DNA of 49,862 nucleotides from an uncultured Clostridium sp. (GTDB taxonomy: Bacteria > Bacillota > Clostridia > TANB77 > CAG-508), in NCBI GenBank assembly GCA_947653235.1, contig CANTGH010000008.1, positions 1 through 49,862 on the forward strand, in the 5' to 3' direction. A model generated the notes under the pieces. That model saw only the letters and a list, made by a program, of their open reading frames with translations, did no database searches and was not told the DNA's origin. This document shows, piece by piece, positions 8,902-17,414 of the stretch. Both the position numbers and the translations under genes were made by a program. How positions within the stretch are numbered: position 1 is the stretch's first letter; each line of letters begins with the position of its first letter.

Positions 8902-8935
8902 AAAAAATCTTCCAATAACTGGAAGATTTTTTGTT
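8902..8935. terminator. Bidirectional terminator at 8.9 kb
   Basis: AAATCTTCCA pairs with TGGAAGATTT around an ATAAC-type loop with A and T tracts on either side. It serves the convergent genes at 8175-8897 and 8936-9073. Confidence 0.85.
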
Positions 8936-9073
8936 TTACATTCCCATTTTTTTCATGAATTGTTTTCCTTTTTTGACCATTTTCTTTTTACTGTTATCTA
9001 CACCTTCCGAATACATCATCATGGCACCTGCCGTAATTAAAGTTCCTAACATCAAACCTTTTGTAAATTTCAT
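8936..9073 (-). CDS. Small membrane-associated basic protein (45 aa)
   Basis: A 45-residue reading frame: a short hydrophobic N-terminal segment (LMLGTLITAGAMMM) followed by a lysine-rich tail (KKKMVKKGKQF). It resembles small YtxH-like envelope proteins in layout only; I do not recognise the family. Support comes from AAAGGTGG upstream of the ATG, a good terminator directly after the stop, and a location 38 nt downstream of the TauE-like genes, so it may be their last cotranscribed gene. It contains no in-frame CGG. Confidence 0.6.
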   Translation of the reverse strand: MKFTKGLMLGTLITAGAMMMYSEGVDNSKKKMVKKGKQFMKKMGM

Positions 9074-9111
9074 ACTTTCTTACCACCTTTCTACTGACTT
9101 TATATTATTTA

Positions 9112-9490
9112 TTATTTTCCTTTTTGTTTAATCCTATACTCTCTAAAAAATGAGTAAATTTGAAAAATTGCTATGATTATCAAAAAAATCCCAAAATACT
9201 TTTTTAAATTGTGATGATCGATTTTAAATGATAACAAACTTCCACAAATTGCCCCCATAATTCCAAACACAATGATTGTTTTGGCAGTTCTATAGTCAAT
9301 TGTTTTATGTTTAATATTCATATAAATTGCAACAATAGAAGTGGGAATAAAAAATATCAAATTAATTCCCTGAACGCTATGTTGTTCTATATAAGTAAAC
9401 AAATTAAATAATAAAATCAAAATGGTTCCGACCACCCATTCCAAGTGCCGCAACACATCCTGAAATAACACCAAAAATAATTTCTTTCAT
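9112..9490 (-). CDS. TauE/SafE-family half transporter (second half), one +1 shift at CGG
   Basis: A 125-residue membrane protein with about four helices, matching one half of a TauE/SafE anion exporter. It begins MKEIIFGVISG and reaches the family glycine-rich turn GMGGGTILIL only after a +1 shift at 9430 (GGT C GGA). The ATG at 9490 lies 5 nt after the stop of the gene for the other half, so the two are co-translated and probably form one transporter. The substrate is unknown (sulfite, sulfonates or other small anions in the family). Confidence 0.82.
9427..9430 (-). other. CGGA +1 shift site in the TauE-like gene
   Basis: ATG GGT GGT CGG AAC becomes GGT GGT (C) GGA ACC ATT TTG, giving GMGGGTILIL, the counterpart of SSGGGLLLVP in the partner half. 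Confidence 0.83.
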
Positions 9491-9495
9491 TTTTA

Positions 9496-9858
9496 TCATC
9501 CCATTATCATTTTAATTCCAGCATATAGCAAAAACATAATAAATGAGATCTTCAAAAAACTTTTTCCAGAATTCCACAACACTTTTGAACCAACATAACC
9601 TCCTATAATTCCACCAACAGAACATTTTACAGCCATATTCCAATCAATGTAATTTTGTCCAAAATAAAAACAACCACTTACAAATACCATAAAAAATATA
9701 CAAAAAATTGTAGTTGCACGTGCTTTTACTTCCTCCATTTTCAAAATGGAACTCATATATGGCACAAGCAGTAATCCACCACCGCTACTGAATAATCCAC
9801 TCACCATTCCAGCACAAAATCCTATTAGCATGTTTTTCCAAAAATCTCTATTTTTCAT
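9496..9858 (-). CDS. TauE/SafE-family half transporter (first half)
   Basis: About 120 residues and four membrane helices with the TauE/SafE signature GFCAGMVSGLFSSGGG and ARATTIF. It is the first half of a split transporter completed by the next gene. The start is uncertain: the ATG at 9858 gives a length matching the partner, but no clear ribosome site is seen, and an ATG at 9924 lies right against the preceding terminator. Full-length family members are normally single chains of about 250 residues. Confidence 0.75.
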   Translation of the reverse strand: MKNRDFWKNMLIGFCAGMVSGLFSSGGGLLLVPYMSSILKMEEVKARATTIFCIFFMVFVSGCFYFGQNYIDWNMAVKCSVGGIIGGYVGSKVLWNSGKSFLKISFIMFLLYAGIKMIMG

Positions 9859-9927
9859 ATTAATAGGATTGACAAAATTTAAAAATTTATACAAAATGAT
9901 TAAAAACGCCTTATTCTTAAACATGTC

Positions 9928-9972
9928 AAAAAAGATAGTTTACTTCAAAATAATGTAAACTATCTTTTTTTC
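9928..9972 (-). terminator. Terminator of the FxLYD-like gene
   Basis: A 16-bp near-perfect stem (AAAAAAGATAGTTTAC / GTAAACTATCTTTTTT) starts at the stop codon of the gene at 9972-10460. Confidence 0.85.
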
Positions 9973-10460
9973 TAATTTTCTTTTATTTGAATCGAAAAAT
10001 CATACGCATCAACAAAATCAATCGATCCTGCAGCATTTAATTTTACGGTTTGATTTGGTTCTATTGGGTCAATGATTCCTTCTATGGTAAGAATTTCTTT
10101 TTCTTCTTTATCTAAAATGGTAATATCTACATGGACTTTTTCTAATTTTGTATTACCAATATTTTTCACATCGGCTGTCATAAAGGTTTGTCCCTCTTCT
10201 CCTACCAATTGAATATTCGAAAACTGATAATTTTGAAATGTTTTGGTTTGAGTTAATTTCTGACTTATATTTTTCTTTTTTCCATCTCCTAATACTTCTA
10301 CAAATTCTTCTGGAATTTGCTCTTGTGGTGGTACATTTGAATTGGGTTGATTTTCTAACTGATTGGTTTTAATCCTATTTTTTAGAAAAAACAATATAGC
10401 TATGATAACAATGGCAACTACTACTAAAATCATAATTCTTTTCTTTTCATTCTTTTTCAT
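9972..10460 (-). CDS. Membrane-anchored FxLYD-like domain protein
   Basis: A 162-residue protein: basic N-terminus, one membrane segment (about 9-25), a proline/asparagine-rich linker, then a beta-rich domain with TADVKNIGNTKLEKVHVDI and IEPNQTVKL, a pattern of FxLYD-type extracellular domains common in clostridia. The domain is predicted outside the membrane. Role unknown. It has its own promoter (10488-10516), AAAGGAGG before the ATG, and a strong terminator. Confidence 0.7.
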   Translation of the reverse strand: MKKNEKKRIMILVVVAIVIIAILFFLKNRIKTNQLENQPNSNVPPQEQIPEEFVEVLGDGKKKNISQKLTQTKTFQNYQFSNIQLVGEEGQTFMTADVKNIGNTKLEKVHVDITILDKEEKEILTIEGIIDPIEPNQTVKLNAAGSIDFVDAYDFSIQIKEN

Positions 10461-10487
10461 TGGTTTACCTCCTTTTTTCTATTAGTA

Positions 10488-10516
10488 AGTATATTTTAAA
10501 ATGACTTTATTGTCAA
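10488..10516 (-). promoter_or_regulatory. Promoter for the gene at 9972-10460
   Basis: TTGACA (10511-10516), 17 bp, TATACT (10488-10493). Confidence 0.75.
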
Positions 10517-10614
10517 TACTTTAAAAAAATTTGTAACCAAAATTGAGTTTTAGAATACTATATAACATACAAATGATTTTTAAGAAAAATCCTATTTTAA
10601 AGGGGGGAAATATC

Positions 10615-10740
10615 ATGCCAGAAAACAGAGGATGCGGATGTGGATGCGGATTCGGTTTCGACGGTGACTGCATTTGGATAATTGTTCTTATCTTAATATT
10701 ATGCTGTTGCTGTGGTGGAAACAACAGAGGATGTTGCTAA
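10615..10740 (+). CDS. Small Cys/Gly-rich membrane protein (41 aa)
   Basis: A 41-residue protein: glycine/cysteine-rich N-terminus (GCGCGCGFGF), one hydrophobic segment (IWIIVLILIL), then CCCCGG and a terminal GCC. Ten cysteines in 41 residues suggest metal binding or cross-linking. The layout recalls the very small Gly/Cys-rich proteins of sporulating Firmicutes (YjcZ-like), but I cannot assign it. A strong AGGGGGG precedes the ATG and a clear terminator follows. GGN glycine codons follow C-ending codons here (TGC GGA), so CGG occurs only out of frame. Confidence 0.75.
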   Translation: MPENRGCGCGCGFGFDGDCIWIIVLILILCCCCGGNNRGCC

Positions 10741-10757
10741 TCCATACATTTGGACTA

Positions 10758-10788
10758 CAAAAAAGGAAGCTTTTAAGCTTCCTTTTTT
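10758..10788. terminator. Terminator of the Cys/Gly-rich small gene
   Basis: AAAAAGGAAGCTT pairs with AAGCTTCCTTTTT; symmetrical, with A and T tracts. Confidence 0.85.
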
Positions 10789-10807
10789 CATAATTCTTTG
10801 TAGAGTG

Positions 10808-10879
10808 AAAAAAGACCGCACTTAATAAAAGTCGATCCTTTCTTAATTTAATGATAGCATATTTTTCTTTATTTGTCAA
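10808..10879 (-). ncRNA. Promoter-terminator cassette B (about 38-nt transcript)
   Basis: TTGACA (10874-10879), 17 bp, TATCAT (10851-10856), then a hairpin (AAAG-ATCG-ACTT / AAGT-CGGTCTTT with one bulge on each side and a G-U pair) and a T tract. The preceding gene already has its own terminator at 10888-10925, so this is a separate unit. It is homologous to cassette A and antisense to nothing annotated. Confidence 0.45.
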
Positions 10880-10887
10880 GTTTATCC

Positions 10888-10925
10888 AAAAAGCAAATCA
10901 TGATTCATCACAATTTGCCTTTTTA
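10888..10925 (-). terminator. Terminator of the 805-residue hydrolase gene
   Basis: GCAAAT pairs with ATTTGC and GTGAT with ATCAT (one G-U pair), followed by TTTTT, directly after the stop codon. Confidence 0.75.
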
Positions 10926-10928
10926 TTT

Positions 10929-13346
10929 TTATATTCCTTTTCTACCTTCCCTTCTTCCATTTGTTAGATAATGCAAATAATATTGTTTAAAATTGTTTCC
11001 AAAGGCATTCTTCAAATCTGCATAATTGGCTGCATAACGTTTTACATCAAAATTTGTACTTGTTTTTCTACCTTCTTTTAGACCGTTGTTTAAAAAGTGA
11101 ATTCCAGCCGCTGTATAATTATTTCCAAAAGCATTTTTCAAATCTGTATACGTATTCAAATAAGTTCGCATATGAAATACATGGCTTGCTTGTCTTCCTT
11201 CTCGTAATCCGCAATCTAAGAAATGGATATAAACTTCTTTAAAATTTGATTTATAAACATTTTTTATATCCGCATTGGCTTCTAAATATCTTACTAAATC
11301 AAAAATAAGACTGCTCGTACGAGGCTCTTTTATTCCGCTAGTAATAAAATGATCAAATAATGCTTTATTGTTATTTCCAAATGCTTTTTCTAAATCATTG
11401 TTTACTGCTCTGTATACTTCTGGACTATAAGTTAAAGATGCTATTCTTCCTTCTCGAATTCCATTGGCTAACCAATGTTCTTTTAATTTTTGCTCATTGT
11501 TGCCAAAAGCTGCTTTCAAATCTGCATTACACTCTGCATATACAGTTGCGTTAAATACAATTTTTTCTACACTATCGTCTAATTTGGCTACTCTTCCTTC
11601 TTTGATGCCATTCCTGATATAATGTAAAAGCAAGTCTCTATTACTCATATTTCTTAAGTCTTCATAATAATTTCTGTAAAAGTTTACCTCATATCCTGGT
11701 GAACTTTTTCTTCCTTCTTTGATGCCACAACTAATAAAATGATTGCATGCTGCTGTATAATCTGTTTTAAAGGCTACTTTTAAATCTGCATTATTGTCCA
11801 TATAATATTTTGCATTAAACACTGGTGAACCACTTCTGCCTTCTTGTAATCCATTGTTGATAAAATGCTCATATGCTGCTTGATAATTTGTTTTAAAAAC
11901 ATTTTTCAAATCACTATACTGATCTAGATAATACTTCACATTAAACACTGGCGATGCACTTCTACCTTCTTGAATTCCATTATTGATGAAATGTTCATAC
12001 AAACTATTTTCATTGTAACCAAACGCTGCTTTTAAATCATCGTTTGTATCAGCATAAAATTTGTAATCAAACATATAAGATGGAAATTTACTTTTTATTT
12101 GAATCCCAGAGCGAGGTACATATCCATACGTTCCATCTGTATTAGAAACAATGATATCCCAATAGTTACCATCCGAAGATTTTTGTGTGGCCTTGGTTAG
12201 CACTCTTATTTTCTCATTTTTGTTTAAATAACTAATCACTCGACTACTGTTAGGAGCCGCTTTTACAGCTAATTTATTGGTAGTAACTGTTGCTTCTTCA
12301 TATTCCAATTTACTATTTTCGGATGTGCTTGGCCTAGCACATTTGGTTTTGGGCATGTTTTCGTAAAGTGGTATAATAAACGTATGATTTGTGCTAGAAA
12401 TAGTTCCTGATGTTGTATAATAATTTTTTAATAAAGTAGCACTTGTTTGGGCACCCATAATATCTTGTTGATATTGATGAGAAAACAAAGAAGCTTGATA
12501 AACAACATTAAACCTTTGATAATATAATGTATTTTGCCCTTTTCCGATATATTGCGATTTATAATATTCGGAACCTCCGACAATAGAGCTTTCAACAGAA
12601 TTCCAACCTTTTTTTTGAGCATATCGTAAACCATTTAGAATGACATTATCTCTTCCGCTTCCATAAGCACCAACATTAAAAAAATTGTAAACCCCTACAT
12701 ATTGACCTTGATGTCCCATTCCTGCAATTAATGGCGAACTACCTGAACCTTGCTCATTAATAATTTTAGCCACAATCGAATAACCATTTAAGTGACATTG
12801 CGAACTTGCTTTTACAATGGCATTGATAGCTGTTGGATTGTTGATATAGCCATAAGAAGCATATTTACTATTGATAACTTGCTGAATATTTTCTGCTGAT
12901 ACATCCGAGATTTCTAAATTTTTAAATTGATAAACACTTGTCTCATCTAATGAATTTCTAGGATCCATCATATATTTGATGGCATCAATAGAAGCACAAT
13001 ACCAACCTGTATCATATTTGGTAGAACCACAAATGGGACAATACCATTTTCCTTTGTATTTATCCGATAAACTAAATAGATTTTTAGGTGATTTTCCATG
13101 ACCTTGGTATTCCATTGTTATTGCTTCTGTCCAATCAATTCCTGTATAATAAACTTGAAAATTATAATTTCCATGTGTATTTTTAAGATTTTGTATTAAG
13201 CTTTTTACCCCCGGATATTTATTTTCATTAATCCCATTAATATCTGAACTTAATGTTCCTGCAAACGTACAATAACGCATTGCTAAACAAATATATATTA
13301 CAATAGTAAAAATAAGTAATATTTTTACAAATTGGTTCTTTTTCAT
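10929..13346 (-). CDS. Secreted N-acetylglucosaminidase-like hydrolase with SH3 domain and nine C-terminal repeats
   Basis: An 805-residue exported protein. A signal segment (about 8-30) leads to a catalytic region resembling bacterial endo-N-acetylglucosaminidases (IVAKIINEQGSG with a likely catalytic Glu, YNFFNVGAYG). An SH3b-like domain follows (about 350-420, LAVKAAPNSS, YGYVPRSG), then nine repeats of about 45 residues with the consensus YxxxxxDLKxAFG ... HFxxNGxxEGR. The repeats probably bind the cell surface. The ATG at 13346 is 7 nt from AGGAGG; a GTG one codon earlier is too close. Own promoter at 13379-13407. No in-frame CGG in 806 codons, though about 17 occur out of frame. Confidence 0.8.
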   Translation of the reverse strand: MKKNQFVKILLIFTIVIYICLAMRYCTFAGTLSSDINGINENKYPGVKSLIQNLKNTHGNYNFQVYYTGIDWTEAITMEYQGHGKSPKNLFSLSDKYKGKWYCPICGSTKYDTGWYCASIDAIKYMMDPRNSLDETSVYQFKNLEISDVSAENIQQVINSKYASYGYINNPTAINAIVKASSQCHLNGYSIVAKIINEQGSGSSPLIAGMGHQGQYVGVYNFFNVGAYGSGRDNVILNGLRYAQKKGWNSVESSIVGGSEYYKSQYIGKGQNTLYYQRFNVVYQASLFSHQYQQDIMGAQTSATLLKNYYTTSGTISSTNHTFIIPLYENMPKTKCARPSTSENSKLEYEEATVTTNKLAVKAAPNSSRVISYLNKNEKIRVLTKATQKSSDGNYWDIIVSNTDGTYGYVPRSGIQIKSKFPSYMFDYKFYADTNDDLKAAFGYNENSLYEHFINNGIQEGRSASPVFNVKYYLDQYSDLKNVFKTNYQAAYEHFINNGLQEGRSGSPVFNAKYYMDNNADLKVAFKTDYTAACNHFISCGIKEGRKSSPGYEVNFYRNYYEDLRNMSNRDLLLHYIRNGIKEGRVAKLDDSVEKIVFNATVYAECNADLKAAFGNNEQKLKEHWLANGIREGRIASLTYSPEVYRAVNNDLEKAFGNNNKALFDHFITSGIKEPRTSSLIFDLVRYLEANADIKNVYKSNFKEVYIHFLDCGLREGRQASHVFHMRTYLNTYTDLKNAFGNNYTAAGIHFLNNGLKEGRKTSTNFDVKRYAANYADLKNAFGNNFKQYYLHYLTNGRREGRKGI

Positions 13347-13378
13347 CACATTTCCTCCTATTATCTTATTATGATAAA

Positions 13379-13407
13379 ATTATATGTTTTTTAATCAAAA
13401 AAGTCAA
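13379..13407 (-). promoter_or_regulatory. Promoter for the 805-residue hydrolase
   Basis: TTGACT (13402-13407), 17 bp, TATAAT (13379-13384). Confidence 0.75.
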
Positions 13408-13436
13408 TATAAAAAAGGAATTTCTTGTCATTTCTT

Positions 13437-13472
13437 GTAAAAAAAGAGCGATTTTAAAAATCGCTCTTTTTA
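13437..13472 (-). terminator. Terminator of the HD-SecD-SecF operon
   Basis: AAAAAGAGCGATTTT pairs with AAAATCGCTCTTTTT, at the stop codon of the gene at 13470-14603. Confidence 0.9.
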
Positions 13473-14603
13473 TTGAAATTTCGTAATATCTTTTATTTTC
13501 ATGGCAAAATATGGTTTGTCTTTTTCCTTTTCAATTAAAAATATAACATATTCCTCATCAAAATTAAAATATCTCGGTTTGGTTTCTTCTTCCATCATCG
13601 CGGACAAACATTCTATTTCCATAACTGCTTCACTTTTGATGGAGCCACCTGTTTTATCCAGTTTTAACTGAATTGTTTGAATAGCTTTGTCGATGATTAA
13701 TTCTTGATTATCATACGTATAAAATCCTTTATTTTGCAATTCTTGGTATTCTTTTTTTACCTGAAAAGAAATCTCTGGAATTCTTAAGTAATCTGCTTTT
13801 AAAAATTCCTTTTCACCTGAATAAATTTCTGATTTTTTTTGCATATTGTCAAATATTTCTTGGAATGTTGTTCCTTCTATTCCTTTGCCTAAAATAATTA
13901 CATCGCCTTCTTGTGTATTTAATTGAACCGCACACGTTTTTTGTGAATCATAATACAAAACTTCCACTTGCTTACGCACATCTTCTTTTGTGGAATTATC
14001 AATACCAAAATATTTTATATTCTCATATTGATTGCCAAATTTTCCATTATCTAATTCTGAAAACTCCTTTTCATAAGAAAAACTACGTTTTAACATAACA
14101 TAAAATAGATAACGCTCCAGAGTTTCTCTATCTAAAGCCTCTTCGCTCCAATCAATATTCTCTAACACATCACTTTTTTCGTGGAATTTTTGTTCAATTC
14201 CTGTTTCGATTTCTTTTTTTAAATCAAGCGTCTTTTTTCCCCATTTTTTATAATAATATTCATCCGAAATAGAGTTTTCATCAAATTCTTGTTTATTCAA
14301 ATGTTCTACTATATCAAATGGTTCTTCGAAATGAATTTCTTGTTTTACAAGTTCTTTTATCAAATCATTCCAAATTAATTGAAACGTTCCACACCACACT
14401 GTATCTACTGAAATGGCATCTTGCATGGTTGCAACAACATTAATATCACTGGAAAAATTAATATTGGCTTGTTTTTCTGGTATTTGTTGTACGTTCAATT
14501 GTCTATTTTGTCGAATTTGCCAAATTACAAAACAAAGAAAAGCTGTCAAAATAATAACAAATACATTCAAAAACCTAATTTTTCTTTTGTTATTTTCTTT
14601 CAA
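13470..14603 (-). CDS. Unknown membrane-anchored protein, last gene of the SecD/SecF-like operon
   Basis: I do not recognise the family. The 377-residue product has a basic N-terminus, one membrane helix (about 11-31) and a large, charged, probably extracytoplasmic domain with DTVWCGTFQLIWNDL near residue 67 and a C-terminal beta-rich part (EYVIFLIEKE). It starts 3 nt after the SecF-like gene, so it is translationally coupled to it, and it is followed by the operon terminator. Co-transcription with Sec auxiliary proteins suggests a role in, or dependence on, export; that is inference. Confidence 0.6.
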   Translation of the reverse strand: MKENNKRKIRFLNVFVIILTAFLCFVIWQIRQNRQLNVQQIPEKQANINFSSDINVVATMQDAISVDTVWCGTFQLIWNDLIKELVKQEIHFEEPFDIVEHLNKQEFDENSISDEYYYKKWGKKTLDLKKEIETGIEQKFHEKSDVLENIDWSEEALDRETLERYLFYVMLKRSFSYEKEFSELDNGKFGNQYENIKYFGIDNSTKEDVRKQVEVLYYDSQKTCAVQLNTQEGDVIILGKGIEGTTFQEIFDNMQKKSEIYSGEKEFLKADYLRIPEISFQVKKEYQELQNKGFYTYDNQELIIDKAIQTIQLKLDKTGGSIKSEAVMEIECLSAMMEEETKPRYFNFDEEYVIFLIEKEKDKPYFAMKIKDITKFQ

Positions 14604-14606
14604 CCA

Positions 14607-15257
14607 TCAAACCTCCTTGCTACTGGTAAGCCTATTTTCTGCTCGATTGATAAACCAAACCAATTGTGCTATCGCCATTATCATCAATCCATTTATCAAC
14701 AAATCATTCACAGGAATACGAATAATCGCAATTATGCTCACAACTACAATTTGTGTTAAAATGATTTTCCATAAATATTCAAACACAATCTTAAAAGCCT
14801 CTATTTTTCGAAAACGAATTAACACATAAATTGTTACAATACTAAATACAAGCAACATTGGAAGTATATATGGTTTAATAATATCTCTTAATCTTTTATT
14901 GGCTATGGAATTGATATGCAAATCTTCTATTGTCTTATTCGTTTCAAATTTTTCATTGACTTGTTGAATTAAATTTGCTTTTTCGTCATCTGTTATTGCC
15001 TCTACATTAATTTGAAATGAATCACCAAATACTTCTAATTCTTTTACAATATATCTTTTCCCCTGAAATATTTCTTGACAGATTTCTTCTACCACCTGCT
15101 TATCGATTGCTTTACCAACTTTTAACTCTACAATTTCATGCTTTCCAAATAATAATGAAACACGAAATCCTTTTAAAGCAACTACAATCAACCCAGCAAC
15201 TATTAGAAGAATTAAGCCTAATATTACTATTTTTTTACTATTATTATTTGTCTCCAT
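14607..15257 (-). CDS. Divergent SecF-like membrane protein
   Basis: A 216-residue protein with one N-terminal helix (about 11-27), an extracytoplasmic domain of about 100 residues, then four helices (GRIRF-type loops, IIRIPVNDLLINGLMI). The topology and position directly after a SecD-like gene (5-nt gap) match SecF, but it is about 80 residues shorter than typical SecF and the usual DFTGG motif is replaced (FRVSLLFGKHE). It probably forms the accessory SecDF complex that uses proton motive force to help export. Assignment rests mainly on topology and context. Confidence 0.6.
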   Translation of the reverse strand: METNNNSKKIVILGLILLIVAGLIVVALKGFRVSLLFGKHEIVELKVGKAIDKQVVEEICQEIFQGKRYIVKELEVFGDSFQINVEAITDDEKANLIQQVNEKFETNKTIEDLHINSIANKRLRDIIKPYILPMLLVFSIVTIYVLIRFRKIEAFKIVFEYLWKIILTQIVVVSIIAIIRIPVNDLLINGLMIMAIAQLVWFINRAENRLTSSKEV

Positions 15258-15262
15258 TTTTA

Positions 15263-16711
15263 CTAATCCTCTCTACTTTTTAAAACTGTTCTTGTCACAA
15301 TTAAATGATATAACCCCTGTAAAACTATACCCCAAAATACTACCATTCCTACACTATTAATAGCATAATAAGCAGTCAGTGTAAATACAACTGCAGCCAC
15401 TATTACTGGAATAAAAGCAAGATAGAATTTTTTACTTACTTTTTTATAAGCTTCTACCATTTTTTGTGTTTGCCATTCCTTCAAAATTCTTTCAACAAAA
15501 ACATAATTTATGATTATCATCATGGCAATTGCAATCATTGCATTAATCGTAATTTGAACATTCGTATAACGAAGAACAATAGATAATAACGCTATATATC
15601 CTATATTTAAAATAGCCACAATCACTCCATTTATTTTATATTTTGCCACATATACAAAAGAAATCAACAAAACAACTACACATGCTATAATTTTAACTAC
15701 ATTTTGTGTATTCAAAATAACATTAGATTGCACAAAATTATCCGTTTTTAATGTATAATTTACTGGCAAAACACCTGAATTTAGAATGTCTGCAATAATT
15801 TTAGCCGAATGGTAATCTTCTAAGAAATCACTATATTCGGTTCTTGGTTGTCCTACTGTAATTTGTAAAATACCTGTTGTCATTTCTTCTCCAAAATAAG
15901 TGGTCATCATGGTTGTACCATCCAATACAAGGGATACATATTTTTTCTCTGTTTCCTCTGTTGTATCTTCTGCATTTTCTTCTGTATTTTCCTGTGTTGC
16001 TTCTTTTTTGACTTCAACATATTCTTTACTAATTTCTTTTAATTTCTCAGTTCCTTTTTCGTTAAACTGAATTTGTAAATAAGTCGTATAGGACTGGTTA
16101 TTCGAAGACATAGCCGAAACCTTTTTAATATCAGAATTATCCATCAAAACAAGACCATTTTGATAATCAATTAGCTGGAATTTTCCTAAACTAGAGACAA
16201 ACTGTTCCACCAACTTAATTTGCTCTTCATCGTTTGCGTTTTCAATTACTAATTTTCCTGTCACATCATCAAGTCGAATATGATATTCACTTAATTTTTG
16301 CCCTTTCAATCGATTTTGAATGATTTTTTTCGCCTCTTCAAAATTTTCCTTGGTCAGTTTTTCATCTGGATTCTTTTTTATAGTCCTTGTTTCTTTGGTA
16401 TACGATATTTGATTTTCAAGCTCTTGCGTTTGTGAGGATTCTTCTGTATCATCTTCTTGCGTTATCGCCTTTCCCTCTTTCCAGACTTCTCCTTTAATCT
16501 CTCCTTGCTCATCTACATAAACATATTGGTTTTCTTCTGTGTTATCCAAAGTATATATTAATTCTCTTGCCCCTTCTACATCCATACCATATTCATAATC
16601 TGGTATTTCATTTTTCCAAACACCATTTTCTTTTTTAAAAAACCCCAAAAAAGCAATACAAGATAGTAAAACAACAAATAATATAGCAATCCATACTTTA
16701 ATTTTTTTCAA
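15263..16711 (-). CDS. Divergent SecD-like protein
   Basis: A 482-residue protein: N-terminal helix, the SecD-type start YGMDVEGARELIY, a P1-like region (ENFEEAKKIIQNRLKG, as in the SecD xxILxxRv segment), an acidic insertion (about 245-265, many Glu/Thr), TGILQITVGQ, SGVLPVNYT (SecD has SGALPvpl) and six C-terminal helices. These motifs make SecD clear although divergent. It lies in an operon with an HD-domain gene upstream (15-nt gap) and a SecF-like gene downstream. Confidence 0.75.
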   Translation of the reverse strand: MKKIKVWIAILFVVLLSCIAFLGFFKKENGVWKNEIPDYEYGMDVEGARELIYTLDNTEENQYVYVDEQGEIKGEVWKEGKAITQEDDTEESSQTQELENQISYTKETRTIKKNPDEKLTKENFEEAKKIIQNRLKGQKLSEYHIRLDDVTGKLVIENANDEEQIKLVEQFVSSLGKFQLIDYQNGLVLMDNSDIKKVSAMSSNNQSYTTYLQIQFNEKGTEKLKEISKEYVEVKKEATQENTEENAEDTTEETEKKYVSLVLDGTTMMTTYFGEEMTTGILQITVGQPRTEYSDFLEDYHSAKIIADILNSGVLPVNYTLKTDNFVQSNVILNTQNVVKIIACVVVLLISFVYVAKYKINGVIVAILNIGYIALLSIVLRYTNVQITINAMIAIAMMIIINYVFVERILKEWQTQKMVEAYKKVSKKFYLAFIPVIVAAVVFTLTAYYAINSVGMVVFWGIVLQGLYHLIVTRTVLKSRED

Positions 16712-16726
16712 AATAATCTCCTCCTA

Positions 16727-17386
16727 TTATACCAAATTTGTATCATTAATAATCAGTTCAAACCACAATCCCAAATATTTTGCAGCACGTTTGCTCATTT
16801 GTGTACGTTCCATAAATATTTCAAAATAATCAATTACTGGGCAAATTTTCGTATCAATTTTTAAATCCAAAATAATTTTTTTATTAGCTACATCTACTCT
16901 AAGTTCCGAATGTGTTACTGCATAATTTACTTCATCATGCTTATCAAATATATTTTTATCTTTTTTAGAAACTCGTGTTCTATGTGCATCTGATTTATCT
17001 GCCAAAATTAATGCTGCTGATATATCACTAACAGCTGTTCCTGTGCTTTCATCATGGTTACCAATAGCCATCATAATTTCTGTTCGATCCGCTATATTCA
17101 TTCCCATATCTTTTAAAATTTCATAAGCCAATATCGCACCTGAATGAGCATGGTCAATTCGATTTACTGAATTTCCTATATCATGAATATAACCCGCTAT
17201 TTTAGCAAGTTCAATTCGGTGTTCATCATACTCCAATGTTTGCAAAATATAAGCTGTTCTTTCTGCTACCAACATACAATGTCTTGCAGAATGTTCTGTA
17301 TATCCTAATACATCTAGCTGTTTTTGTGCATTTTTCATGAGTTCCTTTACCGCTTCATTATTCACAACGTCATCAAAATCTATCAT
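16727..17386 (-). CDS. HD-domain phosphohydrolase
   Basis: A 219-residue cytoplasmic protein with the HD superfamily residues: HSARHCMLVAER (first His), YIHDIGN (the HD pair) and HDES plus DKSD further along. Such proteins hydrolyse nucleotides or other phosphate esters; the substrate is unknown. First gene of the SecD/SecF-like operon, driven by the promoter at 17415-17443, with GGGAGG before the ATG. Confidence 0.8.
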   Translation of the reverse strand: MIDFDDVVNNEAVKELMKNAQKQLDVLGYTEHSARHCMLVAERTAYILQTLEYDEHRIELAKIAGYIHDIGNSVNRIDHAHSGAILAYEILKDMGMNIADRTEIMMAIGNHDESTGTAVSDISAALILADKSDAHRTRVSKKDKNIFDKHDEVNYAVTHSELRVDVANKKIILDLKIDTKICPVIDYFEIFMERTQMSKRAAKYLGLWFELIINDTNLV

Positions 17387-17414
17387 AGGTCCTCCCTCTT
17401 TTTTAGTCTTGATT

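Noticed and set aside
10571..10600. Sporulation sigma-factor promoter before the Cys/Gly-rich gene
   Set aside because: A CATACAAAT-like -10 exists but no matching -35 was found, so the assignment would be guesswork.
10521..10724. Minus-strand frame opposite the Cys/Gly-rich small gene
   Set aside because: It is a shadow of the plus-strand gene, with His/Pro runs mirroring its Gly codons, and has no start site signals.
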